A DNA stretch of 25,753 nucleotides, taken from assembly GCA_964384675.1 (NCBI GenBank), contig CAYLNK010000058.1, positions 1 to 25,753 on the forward strand, written 5' to 3'. This document shows positions 16,628 to 23,471 of this stretch, piece by piece; the first letter of the stretch is position 1, and each line of letters begins with the position of its first letter. The notes below the pieces were generated by a model. The model did no database searches, was not told where the DNA came from, and saw only the letters and a program-made list of their open reading frames with translations. Source of the stretch: CAYLNK01 sp964384675 (GTDB lineage Bacteria > Acidobacteriota > Thermoanaerobaculia > UBA5066). The position numbers and the translations under genes were made by a program.

Positions 16628-17905
16628 CTACGGCTGCGGCGTGCGCGGGCGGGTGTAGGCGGGCACCCGCTCGGTCCTGGCGACGAACACGCCGTCGAGG
16701 AGCCTCGCCCAGGGGCCTTCGAGGAATTGCTTGTACCCGAGAAGGCGAGACGGTCGCCCGCTCAGCCGGGACAGCTCCGGCCCCGACAGGAAGGCGACAC
16801 CGGCCTCGCTGCTGGCGAGTGCATCGGCCTCGACCGTGCCGGGTTGAGCCGGTTCGATCGTCTGGGTGGGTCCCCCCTGGAAGCCGTATGTCCCCTCCTT
16901 CGCGACGAAGGCGATGGCCTTGACGGCCCCTGGGCTCTCTCTCGCAATGAGGCTCCCCAGGGAGACGATGTCACGATACTCGGCGAGAAGAGCGTGGCGG
17001 CTCGCCGTCCAGATGATGCTCTTGGTCCGCTGAGGCATCGTCCGCATGATCGACGAGTAGTTCTGGTACATGAGCCGGTCCCGCTGGTTGGCGTAGTCCT
17101 TGGCGGGAAGGTCCAGAAGGCCGGCGTAGCTCGCGAGGAGTAGCCGTCGAGGGAGGTCGGTCTCCGGAGTTGCGAGGGTCGCATCGCAGACACAGCGAGA
17201 CAGCATGGCCTTGAACCGCTCGTCGTACGGGTGGCTGGCGTCGAACCGCCACTGGTTGAGTCGCTGGATCTCGGCGGTGCACTCTTCGCGTCGGTCCGGG
17301 GGAAGGCCGGCCGTCAGATCGGCCGCCAGGGCAGTTTGCGAGTAGAGGTTCATGGCGCCGCCGACCTGACAGTCGATGCCGCTCAGCGTGACTTCCTGGG
17401 CCAGGGCCCTGTCATGAAGAAAGCGAGCAAGACCGTCCAGCTCCCTGGATGTGGCCCAGAGCCCTCCGATCGCATTCAGGAGGTCGCCGATCGAGGCGGA
17501 AGAGGAGGAGTACTTCCGCTTGAGCGCCTCGAAGTCGTAGAGCTGGCTCTCGAACACGACATGCGTGAACCCACAGCGAGCAATCAGCTCTCGAGCCAGG
17601 GCGGCCTTCAGCTCGATCGCGCTGGCCGTTCCATGCGAGGCCTCTCCCAGGAGAACGGTGGTGGCACCGCACGACAAGGCCACCGCCCGCTGAAGGTCGG
17701 AGCCGACTGCGGTCGAAGGGACTGGCGGAGGCTCGTCACCGCGGAGGACGCGGGCGTACAGAACGACGAGGAGCGCGACGACCGGGATCCTGGGTACCTG
17801 AGTCCTCGGGGAATGGCTGCGCTGCTGACCCCGGAGTCCGCGGGGCGCGGGGCGTGCCCGCCGCGAGCTTTCGGTGGACTGCGGTTCCATTCCCCATTCT
17901 CTCAC
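16628..17905 (-). CDS. Erythromycin esterase family protein, putatively exported or membrane-anchored
   Basis: The 425-aa product contains TTVLLGEASHGTASAIELK (Glu88 and His91 in the GExSHG motif), then FTHVVFES and a segment LSGIDCQVGGA. These are typical of the erythromycin esterase (EreA/EreB-like, succinoglycan-synthesis-type) family. Known members use the motif's glutamate and histidine to hydrolyse macrolide lactones, but many are not resistance enzymes, so a resistance role is not claimed. Residues 1-38 are basic and residues 39-52 hydrophobic (IPVVALLVVLYARV), suggesting a signal anchor or a signal peptide with a long n-region. The start is uncertain: GTG at 17905 or ATG at 17890. It is divergent from the DUF1801 gene, with about 92 bp between them. 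Confidence 0.8.
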   Translation of the reverse strand: MREWGMEPQSTESSRRARPAPRGLRGQQRSHSPRTQVPRIPVVALLVVLYARVLRGDEPPPVPSTAVGSDLQRAVALSCGATTVLLGEASHGTASAIELKAALARELIARCGFTHVVFESQLYDFEALKRKYSSSSASIGDLLNAIGGLWATSRELDGLARFLHDRALAQEVTLSGIDCQVGGAMNLYSQTALAADLTAGLPPDRREECTAEIQRLNQWRFDASHPYDERFKAMLSRCVCDATLATPETDLPRRLLLASYAGLLDLPAKDYANQRDRLMYQNYSSIMRTMPQRTKSIIWTASRHALLAEYRDIVSLGSLIARESPGAVKAIAFVAKEGTYGFQGGPTQTIEPAQPGTVEADALASSEAGVAFLSGPELSRLSGRPSRLLGYKQFLEGPWARLLDGVFVARTERVPAYTRPRTPQP

Positions 17906-17997
17906 GGTGGGATCGGGTGAATGGGCTCCGAGAGACGCCCGCCCGCCGTGGTAGCGTTCTCACGGACGGTCGAGGCCGGCAGTGGGGAGGTCCAGGA

Positions 17998-18546
17998 ATG
18001 GCGCGCGTAGTCGTCGTCAAGAAGACAGGCGGCAAGGCGGCTGGAAAGCCAGTTGCCAGCCCGGCCGCCACGGTGAGGTCGAAGGCCCGAAAACCCGGTA
18101 AGCGCACGGCCGCGCAAGTCGTCCTGACGACGCTGCCTGCGGCGATGACGGGCCGGGCAAGCCCCGCGAAGGCCGCGGAGGGAGACGAGCCGGTCTTTGC
18201 CTACATCCGCAGCCTCCCCCAGCCGCAACGCGGCATCGCGGAGCGCGTCGACGCGCTGGCGGCCAGGACGCTGCCAGGCTTGCAGCGCTCCGTGAAATGG
18301 GGCATGGCGTTCTATGGCGTCGGCGACGGCTGGTGCTTCTCGTGCGGCGGCTTCGCGGGTCACGTGAAGCTCACGTTCGGGCGTGGCACGGGACTGAAGC
18401 CCGTTCCGCCGGTCACGCCGATAGGGATGGGGAAGGACTCGCGGGGTGTGGACCTCGAATCGGTCGACGACCTCGACGAAAGCCAGGCGGCGTCGTGGAT
18501 GAAGCAAGCGACCGCCATCCCCGGCTTCGGCGGGAGAAAGCGATAG
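17998..18546 (+). CDS. DUF1801 (YdhG-like) domain protein
   Basis: The ATG at 17998 follows GGGGAGG (17984-17990) with 7 nt spacing, giving 182 aa; the longer frame from 17854 overlaps the divergent esterase gene and is rejected. Residues 1-60 are Lys/Ala/Arg-rich and probably disordered. The DUF1801 domain follows: FAYIRSLPQPQRGIAERVDAL, SVKWGMAFYG, GGFAGHVKLTF and a C-terminal DDLDESQAASWMKQA ending IPGFGGRKR. The family has a YdhG/YyaL-like alpha-beta fold of unknown function, and stress or iron roles have only been suggested for some members. A broken copy of this C-terminus lies at 22759-22860, inside the cassette array. Confidence 0.85.
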   Translation: MARVVVVKKTGGKAAGKPVASPAATVRSKARKPGKRTAAQVVLTTLPAAMTGRASPAKAAEGDEPVFAYIRSLPQPQRGIAERVDALAARTLPGLQRSVKWGMAFYGVGDGWCFSCGGFAGHVKLTFGRGTGLKPVPPVTPIGMGKDSRGVDLESVDDLDESQAASWMKQATAIPGFGGRKR

Positions 18547-18592
18547 CCCCGGCCGGGTCGGGTCTACTCAGTCTCGCGAGGGCTTTCGCGGT

Positions 18593-18631
18593 CCTAAACG
18601 CACGACGGACCGACACCGTCGCGCGATTAGG
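18593..18631. terminator. Long inverted repeat between convergent genes, probable bidirectional terminator
   Basis: Two 16-nt arms (18593-18608 and 18616-18631) pair with only two mismatches around a 7-nt loop. The stem runs from CCTAA/TTAGG at the base to CGACGG/CCGTCG at the top. It lies between the stop of the DUF1801 gene and that of the opposing NAD(P)-binding gene, as expected for a two-way terminator. The CCTAA...TTAGG base also resembles attC core sites, but the AAC/GTT core is not conserved. Confidence 0.5.
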
Positions 18632-18652
18632 CTCCAGCTCGCCTGCCGGCCG

Positions 18653-19357
18653 TCAACGACGACGTCGCGAGACCAGCGGTGCGGCACGGACGAAGTGACT
18701 CGCTGCCGCCTCTTCGAGCATCCATCGACCCATGGCTTCATACGAGACGGGCTGCCACGAGTTCGAGGCGCCGTCCCACTCCGCTGCGGCCACTGGCGGC
18801 TCGTGCGCACCGCGAGCGTTGAGGCCTGCCCGGACGAGGGTCCAGCGAAGCGACGACAGGGCGCCGCTGCCGAGGGCATCGACCACCGCCTGCTGTTCGG
18901 AGGCTCCGCGGCCTACAGTGCCGGGAAGCCAGGAAAAGTACCGCAAGGCCCTGCTTGCAGGCCTCCCGGGAAGCGAGGCGAGAAGCGTGTTGATCATCAC
19001 GATGCGGTCGACGCCCGCCGACAGCATCGCGTCCTCGACGGTGGCCATGTTCGAAGAGAGGAGCGCTGTGGGATCATTGCTCGTCGAGGTGAGGCCGAGG
19101 GCCGTCAGGACGGAATCCGAGCCGGCAAAGGCATCCTCGAGGGCGGACCGATCCGCGAGGGAAGTCACGACCGCAACGCGGGAGCCGGCCGGAACATCGG
19201 TGATGCGTTCTGGGCGTGACCTGACAATGGCAGTGAATGGGATTCTCTCCGCCCGGCAGACCGTGAGGATGCCTTGACCCAGTCCGCCGGCGGCGCCGAT
19301 TACAGCGACGTGACGTGGTAGTGGCCGCGATAGGCCATCCGTAGCTGACGTCTTCAT
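18653..19357 (-). CDS. NAD(P)-binding Rossmann protein (NmrA/atypical SDR-like)
   Basis: The frame is open to 19423, but that would run into the upstream gene. The ATG at 19357 (234 aa), 20 nt after the stop of the membrane protein gene, is preferred. HVAVIGAAGGLGQGIL (residues 16-31) is a GxxGxxG dinucleotide-binding loop. It is followed by FTAIVRSRPERI, where Arg residues after the second strand suggest NADP(H), and by a VTSLADRSALEDAFAGSDSVLTALG stretch typical of NmrA/atypical short-chain dehydrogenases. VDRIVMINTLLAS occupies the place of the usual SS/YxxxK region, and no Tyr-Lys catalytic pair is obvious. It may be a redox sensor or an epimerase-type enzyme. It is the third gene of the minus-strand NUDIX-membrane-SDR group. 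Confidence 0.75.
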   Translation of the reverse strand: MKTSATDGLSRPLPRHVAVIGAAGGLGQGILTVCRAERIPFTAIVRSRPERITDVPAGSRVAVVTSLADRSALEDAFAGSDSVLTALGLTSTSNDPTALLSSNMATVEDAMLSAGVDRIVMINTLLASLPGRPASRALRYFSWLPGTVGRGASEQQAVVDALGSGALSSLRWTLVRAGLNARGAHEPPVAAAEWDGASNSWQPVSYEAMGRWMLEEAAASHFVRAAPLVSRRRR

Positions 19358-19377
19358 GTTCCCGGTCCGCCCTCGTC

Positions 19378-19794
19378 TCACGCTTGACGGAGATTCGCAT
19401 CGGGCAGACGTCGCGATAGCCATAGAAGATACGAGCCGATGACGGCGTCAACGGCGAAGCACCAGATGGGGTACCACTCTGGTACACCACTGTTCGTGAT
19501 GAGCTGGCCATGCAGCAAGTCATACAGTCCGTGCAGTAGCCAGAATGCCCCGACGACCACCGCTGACCGTCGCACGCTGAGGAGAACGAAAGCGAGTCCG
19601 GCGACGACGTAGGGAAGACCGTAGGCCATCTCCTTGAGGCTCACGGCCGGCTCGCCTGCTCGAAGGGCGAAGGCCGCATAGAGGCTGGGCAGGGTGATCA
19701 GGCCCAGCGAATAGAACCACCGCTCGCCGCGTATGAACCGAGCGAGCACGACGGCAAGGACCCCAACCGCTGCACCGATGATGCCTTCGATCAC
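19378..19794 (-). CDS. Small membrane protein (possibly DUF6010-like)
   Basis: The frame is open to an ATG at 19830 without a ribosome site. GTG at 19794 has a perfect GAGGAG six bases upstream (19801-19806 on this strand), so I choose it: 138 aa. Hydrophobic segments are IIGAAVGVLAVVLARFI, FYSLGLITLPSLYAAFAL, MAYGLPYVVAGLAFVLLSV, SAVVVGAFWLLHGLYDLL and IWCFAVDAVIGSYLLWL. HGLYDLLH and a Gly-Val-Pro-x-Trp-Tyr-Pro stretch before the last helix resemble the DUF6010 family as I recall it, which has no known function. It lies between the degenerate NUDIX gene (53 nt upstream) and the NAD(P)-binding gene (20 nt downstream) and is probably co-transcribed with them. Confidence 0.6.
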   Translation of the reverse strand: MIEGIIGAAVGVLAVVLARFIRGERWFYSLGLITLPSLYAAFALRAGEPAVSLKEMAYGLPYVVAGLAFVLLSVRRSAVVVGAFWLLHGLYDLLHGQLITNSGVPEWYPIWCFAVDAVIGSYLLWLSRRLPDANLRQA

Positions 19795-19847
19795 GACCCA
19801 CTCCTCACTCGAGACGCATGAGCGGATCATGGTACGTTAGCTGGTAG

Positions 19848-20333
19848 CTATTCGTCCTCGGCAACATGGAGGCACAGTTCTCGGGCGGGTTGCTCCACTC
19901 CGGTGACGTATTCCTGCACGGACCTCAGCCCATCCTTCAGGCCGCGATAATGGACGCGTTCGAGGCAGGCATGGAATGGGAGCCACGCGTACTCCGAGTG
20001 CTCCGACGGGTCGAGGCAGATGCGAGCGTCATGGACCTCAGCGGCGTAGACCCCGATGGCCTGCATTTCAGCGAAGCGTCGGTTGTAGATGAGGTAGGCG
20101 TGTTCACCCGCCCAGATCCGCTTGGGGCGAAGGCCGTATCCGAGAAGCAGCCGGCTGATCGCATCAGTGATCGATTCGCCGTCGCTGACCAGATTGCTGG
20201 GGATCTGCCAGAACCGACCGCCGTTGAAGTACCGTGCCGCCTTTTGGGGGGAGGTGTAGAGCAGGAGGAACTCGACGCCTTCCGTGCGCCGTCGGAACAC
20301 CCAGACGTCAAAGACATTCGGCGATAGACGCAT
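19848..20333 (-). CDS. Degenerate NUDIX-domain protein, probably not a hydrolase
   Basis: This 161-aa protein starts at an ATG preceded by AGGTGG. It follows the NUDIX layout: an N-terminal strand (VFDVWVFRRR), FWQIPSNLVSDGESITDAISRLLL covering the NUDIX box, then AYLIYNRRF, VYAAEV and EHSEYAWLPFHACLE. In the canonical box GX5EX7REUXEEXGU the metal-binding glutamates are essential. Here the E7 equivalent (Glu53) and Arg61 remain, but REUxEE reads RLLLGY and one residue is missing, so pyrophosphohydrolase activity should be lost. Such proteins can serve as ligand sensors or binding domains. It is the first gene of a minus-strand group with the small membrane protein and the NAD(P)-binding protein. 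Sequence errors cannot be excluded but are unlikely, as the frame is intact. Confidence 0.7.
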   Translation of the reverse strand: MRLSPNVFDVWVFRRRTEGVEFLLLYTSPQKAARYFNGGRFWQIPSNLVSDGESITDAISRLLLGYGLRPKRIWAGEHAYLIYNRRFAEMQAIGVYAAEVHDARICLDPSEHSEYAWLPFHACLERVHYRGLKDGLRSVQEYVTGVEQPARELCLHVAEDE

Positions 20334-20488
20334 CGTTCCACCTGGACCGGGGGCAGATGACGCCGGATCTTACCGGGAAGCGAGGCCAGATCGGAGCAAG
20401 CCGCGCCTGGGGCGGCTGCTCGCGAGAACAGAAGCGCGCCCTCGGGCCCACGACCCTCGTCGCAGCGCAGCCCACGATTCGGCTCCCC

Positions 20489-20525
20489 TTGCATTCAGCC
20501 TTCACGCGCCCTATACTGAACCGAA
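20489..20525 (+). promoter_or_regulatory. Sigma70-type promoter of the arsR operon, apparently leaderless
   Basis: A -35 box TTGCAT (20489-20494) and a -10 box TATACT (20512-20517) are separated by 17 nt. Transcription would start about 7 nt after the -10 box, at or next to the A of the ATG at 20525, so the mRNA would have no leader. No Shine-Dalgarno sequence precedes this ATG, which agrees. Confidence 0.65.
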
Positions 20526-20537
20526 TGGTTCAGTATA
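20512..20537. promoter_or_regulatory. Perfect 11-bp palindromic operator overlapping the arsR start codon
   Basis: TATACTGAACC (20512-20522) and GGTTCAGTATA (20527-20537) are exact inverted repeats with a 4-bp spacer. The left arm contains the -10 box and the right arm encodes the start of the protein (Met-Val-Gln-Tyr). This is the expected site for autorepression by a dimeric ArsR-type protein. Confidence 0.75.
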
Positions 20538-20890
20538 TGCGGGCCAGTCTCGATGCCTCGTTCGCCGCGCTCTCGGATGCCACCCGACGCGGCGTCCTGG
20601 AGCAGCTGGGACGTTCCGACGCTTCGATCACGGACCTTGCCGAGACCTTCCACATGACCCTCACGGGCATGAAGAAGCACGTCGGCGTCCTCGAGCAGTC
20701 CGGGCTCGTCACGACGGAGAAGCTCGGGCGCGTGCGGACCTGCAGGCTCGGCCCGCGCCGACTGGAGGAAGAGACGGAATGGCTCGAGAGGTACCGCCGG
20801 CTCTGGGACGCGCGCTTCGACGAGCTGGACAAGGTCGTCGAGGAGCTGAAACGAAAGGAGAAGGTCGATGGACGCAGGAAGAGAAAGTGA
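20525..20890 (+). CDS. ArsR-family winged-helix transcriptional repressor
   Basis: The start is the ATG at 20525 (121 aa, MVQYMRASLD), consistent with family N-termini of the MVQY type and with the promoter position; the frame runs further upstream without coding character. The wHTH is plain: FAALSDATRRGVLEQLGRSDASITDLAETFHMTLTGMKKHVGVLEQSGLVTTEKLGRVRTCRLGP (about residues 12-78, given here as one domain). No cysteine pair or other metal site is visible, so it belongs with the SdpR/YbzH-like group, not the metal sensors. The C-terminus is a charged helix. The SRPBCC gene follows 10 nt later, and DUF2911 overlaps that, giving a three-gene operon. Autorepression is inferred from the operator at 20512-20537. 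Confidence 0.9.
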   Translation: MVQYMRASLDASFAALSDATRRGVLEQLGRSDASITDLAETFHMTLTGMKKHVGVLEQSGLVTTEKLGRVRTCRLGPRRLEEETEWLERYRRLWDARFDELDKVVEELKRKEKVDGRRKRK

Positions 20891-20900
20891 GGCTGCACCG

Positions 20901-21389
20901 ATGAAGAACCGCACGACCGTGGAACGGAGGTCCGATCGTGAAGTCGTCGTCACGCGAACGTTCGACTGTCCGGCGCGCCTCCTGTTCGAGGCGTGGACCA
21001 AGCCCGAGCTGTTCAAGCAGTGGTGGGTGCCGAAGTCGATGGGCATGTTCCTGCGTTCCTGCGAGATGGACGTTCGTGTCGGGGGTGGGTACCGTCTGGT
21101 GTTCGGCGACGAGGCCTCGAGCCCTGCCGAGTTCTTCGGTCGGTATCTCGAAGTGGTACCGAGCTCGCGCCTCGTCTGGACCAATGAAGAAGGCGGTGAC
21201 GGTGGCCCCGTCACCACGGTGACCTTCGAGGAAAACGGCGGCAAGACGCTGCTCGTCATGCACGAGCTCCATTCCTCGAAGGAAGCTCTCGACGCAGCCG
21301 GCACCGGTGCGGCGGAAGCGCTGAGCGAGACGTTCGAGCAGCTGGACGAGCTTCTCGTCGGCCTGGGCGCGAGCGCGGGACGGGCATGA
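20901..21389 (+). CDS. SRPBCC (AHSA1-like) domain protein
   Basis: ATG at 20901 (MKNRTTVERRSD, 162 aa) fits family N-termini. An in-frame ATG at 20868, with AAGGAG upstream, would overlap arsR and add 11 residues and cannot be excluded. ARLLFEAWTKPELFKQWWVP (about residues 24-43) is the AHSA1/START-like signature. CEMDVRVGGGYRLVF, FFGRYLEVVPSSRLVWTNEE and VTTVTFEE form the sheet of the hydrophobic-cavity fold, and the last helix is ALSETFEQLDELL. Proteins of this family bind hydrophobic ligands. Pairing with an ArsR repressor is very common, so it is likely the regulated partner, perhaps sensing or sequestering the inducer. The stop overlaps the start of DUF2911 (ATGA). Confidence 0.88.
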   Translation: MKNRTTVERRSDREVVVTRTFDCPARLLFEAWTKPELFKQWWVPKSMGMFLRSCEMDVRVGGGYRLVFGDEASSPAEFFGRYLEVVPSSRLVWTNEEGGDGGPVTTVTFEENGGKTLLVMHELHSSKEALDAAGTGAAEALSETFEQLDELLVGLGASAGRA

Positions 21390-22276
21390 GCTCGTCCATG
21401 ACTGGACGTTCCCTGCCGCTCGCCGTCGCCCTCGCGGCGACCGTGGCCGCGCTCACCCTGCCGGCAACCGCCGAGGAGCGCACCCCTCAGGTGAGCCCGT
21501 ACTCGCAGGTCACGCAGCGCGTCGGGCTCTCCGACGTCACGATCACGTTCAGCCGCCCCGGGGTGAAGGGCCGCAAGATCTGGGGCGACCTCGTGCCCCT
21601 GGGCAAGATCTGGCGCACGGGCGCGAACGAGGCGACGACGATCAGGTTCGAGGAGGACGTCCTCGTCGAAGGCAAGCCGGTCGCGGCGGGGACCTATGCG
21701 CTCTTCACCGTTCCCGGTGAGAAGACGTGGTGGCTCATCCTGAACAGGGACGCGAAGCAGTGGGGCGCGTACACGCACAAGGACGCGGACGACGTGCTCA
21801 AGGTGGACGTCACGCCGCGGGCGGCCGCCTCGCCCGAGGAATGGATGGCATTCCGCTTCAGCGATCTCTCGAACGACGGAGCGACGATCGTCCTCTCGTG
21901 GGAGAAGATCGAGGTCCCGTTCAAGCTCCGCAACAAGGTCGAGACGAACGTGACGATGTTCGCGCGCCTGCGCGACAGGATCGCGAAGGCCAAGCCGGAC
22001 GAGTGGCAGCCCTACTCGGACGCGGCGACCTACTGCCTGAGCCAGAAGACGAACATGGAAGAGGGCATGAAGTGGATCGACAAGTCGCTCGCCATAAAGG
22101 CGACGGCGACGGGTCACTTCGTGAAGGCAATGTTCCTCGACGCGGCGGGGAAGACGAACGAGGGCCTCGCCGAGCTCCAGAAGGCTCTGAGGGTGGCGGG
22201 GCCGGACGACGACAAGGCGTTCCTCGACGAGATCAAGAACGCGATCCCGGAGTGGACGGGGCGGGCGAAGGGCTGA
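21386..22276 (+). CDS. Secreted DUF2911 protein with C-terminal helical (TPR-like) region
   Basis: The ATG overlaps the SRPBCC stop codon (ATGA), implying translational coupling; a second ATG lies at 21398. A signal peptide (LPLAVALAATVAALTLPATAEE) precedes the mature protein. Residues about 35-180 match DUF2911: SDVTITFSRPGVKGRKIWGDLVPLGKIWRTGANE, then FEEDVLVEGKPVAAGTYALF, and WWLILNRDAKQWGAY. Residues about 190-290 are helical with a TPR-like stretch (AATYCLSQ, EGMKWIDKSLAI, EGLAELQKAL). The function of DUF2911 is unknown; members are often periplasmic and occur with stress or envelope genes. Being third in an ArsR operon suggests an envelope response output. Confidence 0.88.
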   Translation: MSSSMTGRSLPLAVALAATVAALTLPATAEERTPQVSPYSQVTQRVGLSDVTITFSRPGVKGRKIWGDLVPLGKIWRTGANEATTIRFEEDVLVEGKPVAAGTYALFTVPGEKTWWLILNRDAKQWGAYTHKDADDVLKVDVTPRAAASPEEWMAFRFSDLSNDGATIVLSWEKIEVPFKLRNKVETNVTMFARLRDRIAKAKPDEWQPYSDAATYCLSQKTNMEEGMKWIDKSLAIKATATGHFVKAMFLDAAGKTNEGLAELQKALRVAGPDDDKAFLDEIKNAIPEWTGRAKG

Positions 22277-22300
22277 TCGGGGTCGCCCTACGAAGCGATC

Positions 22301-22323
22301 GGGCCGGCGGGTCTCGCCGGCCC
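22301..22323 (+). terminator. Stem-loop after the DUF2911 gene
   Basis: GGGCCGGCG (22301-22309) and CGCCGGCCC (22315-22323) form a perfect 9-bp GC-only stem with a 5-nt loop, 24 nt after the stop codon. The following bases are CT-rich with no pure T run, so it is a plausible but weak intrinsic terminator. Confidence 0.5.
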
Positions 22324-22373
22324 CTTCCCTTGCCGCTCTGCAACCTTGGATCGGCCCGGCCGTACCTAGGATC

Positions 22374-22547
22374 ATGAACGACAGGCGCCTTCTATCGAGC
22401 TCGGTCCTCTGGGCCTCCGCGATCATCGCCTCCGCGATCACGGGCGCGCCCGCGGTCCTCACGCTCGTTCTGCTGCCCGCGCTCGCGGCGTCGGCCCTCC
22501 TGGTGGCCGCGCCGCGTCCGAGAATGGAAGCCTGCTCGAGGCCATAG
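22374..22547 (+). CDS. Small hydrophobic membrane peptide (57 aa)
   Basis: An ATG at 22374 opens a 57-codon frame: MNDRRLLSSS, then a long hydrophobic region (VLWASAIIASAIT and VLTLVLLPALAASALLVAA), then PRPRMEACSRP. Basic residues at both ends and one or two membrane spans suggest a real small membrane protein. AGGA is close upstream, with unusually short spacing. It lies between the DUF2911 terminator and the cassette array. No family is recognised. Confidence 0.45.
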   Translation: MNDRRLLSSSVLWASAIIASAITGAPAVLTLVLLPALAASALLVAAPRPRMEACSRP

Positions 22548-22643
22548 CACAGGAATGAGATCTGACCGCAACGTCCGGTGACCCCGCCGCGGGCCGGTGG
22601 CCCGACTCTCCGGAGAAGCCGCCGCGGTTCAGCGGCTCGAGAA
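22548..22643. other. Gene-free boundary between chromosomal backbone and cassette array
   Basis: I see no gene here. The stretch is GC-rich and separates the end of the small membrane peptide from the outermost attC-like site. The true edge of the array cannot be fixed. Together with 22702-22911 it makes a 364-bp region without an intact gene, which holds one attC-like site and a DUF1801 remnant. Confidence 0.4.
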
Positions 22644-22701
22644 GCGTAGCTCCGGGCGTCAGCGGCGAGCGAAGCACGTCAGCCGCAGGCCGTTGTCAGG
22701 C
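22644..22701 (-). other. attC-like site 1 (degenerate)
   Basis: On the minus strand it begins GCCTGACAAC (22701 downward), shares CTTCGCTCGCCG and CGCTGACGC with the other sites, and ends at a poor core, GCTACGC. The left core is intact apart from one change, while the right core is decayed, so recombination here is probably weak. It marks the outer visible edge of the array. Confidence 0.55.
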
Positions 22702-22758
22702 CATGGTTCAGAGACGCCCTGCCGTAGTGGCGACGGTCCTGCCCGCGCGGCGGGACGA

Positions 22759-22860
22759 GACTCGTGGGTACTCGGCTCGTTCGACGACCTCGACGAAGGC
22801 GAGGTCGCGTCGCGGACGAAGCAAGCTGCGGTCGTCCCCGGGTTCGGCGGGAAGAGGAAA
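22759..22860 (+). pseudogene. Remnant of the 3' end of a DUF1801 gene
   Basis: The 34 codons read DSWVLGSFDDLDEGEVASRT then KQAAVVPGFGGKRK. They align with the C-terminus of the intact DUF1801 protein (17998-18546): DDLDE, AS, KQA and PGFGG are shared, and the DNA is also clearly related. The rest of the gene is missing upstream and the stop codon is lost. It lies on the + strand, opposite to the cassette genes. Confidence 0.75.
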
Positions 22861-22911
22861 TGGCGCGGCGGCTGTCATGGTCCTCAGCCGTCGTGGCATC
22901 GGCTCGGTCAG

Positions 22912-23373
22912 CTATGCGTCATCGAACGCCCTTTCGAGCGCCGCCACCTCGAGCTTGACCATCTTCATCATCGCTTCCATCACAGCCTGCACCTTCTTCT
23001 TGTCCTTGTCACCGATGAGCTCCATGAAGCGTCTCGGAACGATCTGCCACGTGACGCCGAACTGATCCGTGATCCATCCACACTGCGATGGGGTTGCACC
23101 GGCGCTGACGAGCTTGTTCCAGTACTCGTCAACTTCCTCCTGGTCCCTGCAGTCGACGAAGAGCGAGAAGCCCTCGGAGAACTTGAAGTACGGGCCGCCG
23201 TTGTAGCCCATGAAGGACTGACCGCCGATGACGAATTCGGCGGACGTGATCGGGCCGTCCTTGCCGGTGCGAGCGACCTTCTTGATCTCGGACTCCGGGA
23301 ACGTGGCGGTGTAGAACGAGATGGCAGCTTCGAGCTGGTCGTTGAACATCAGAAACGGCGTCACTTTGGTCAT
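22912..23373 (-). CDS. PhnB-like VOC (glyoxalase-superfamily) protein
   Basis: I choose the ATG at 23373 (153 aa), which follows AGAGGAG with 8 nt spacing and gives the usual start MTKVTPFLMFNDQLEAAISFY. The longer frame to 23475 adds unrelated residues. Typical PhnB/DUF-VOC features follow: FYTATFPESEI, SAEFVIGGQSFMGYNGGP, FKFSEGFSLFVDCRDQEEVDEYWNKL, GWITDQFGVTWQIVP and a C-terminal helix with DKDKKKVQAVMEAMMKM. These proteins are usually 140-160 aa and of unknown substrate. Some are called 3-demethylubiquinone methyltransferase-like by similarity, which should not be taken as function. It lies in the cassette array, on the strand read toward attC site 1. Confidence 0.88.
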   Translation of the reverse strand: MTKVTPFLMFNDQLEAAISFYTATFPESEIKKVARTGKDGPITSAEFVIGGQSFMGYNGGPYFKFSEGFSLFVDCRDQEEVDEYWNKLVSAGATPSQCGWITDQFGVTWQIVPRRFMELIGDKDKKKVQAVMEAMMKMVKLEVAALERAFDDA

Positions 23374-23401
23374 CCGTGTGTCTCCTCTGATCTCGACTTC
23401 C

Positions 23402-23449
23402 GTCGAACCCCTTGCGTCCGCCGTGCGCCGTTGCACTTCCAGGTTGAAT
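23402..23449 (-). other. Possible decayed attC between dinB-like and VOC genes
   Basis: On the minus strand it runs from ATTCAAC, which fits RYYYAAC, to GTTCGAC, with a GACGCAAGGGGTT stretch like the GACGCTAGGGGTT end of site 2. It lies 23 nt after the dinB-like stop, where a cassette site is expected. The stem is poor, so the call is tentative. Confidence 0.35.
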
Positions 23450-23471
23450 CTAAGCAGTCGTTCCCGATGCC

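Noticed and set aside
20234..20524. N-terminal extension of the ArsR frame
   Set aside because: It overlaps the start of the opposing NUDIX-like gene and the promoter, and has no wHTH-related sequence.
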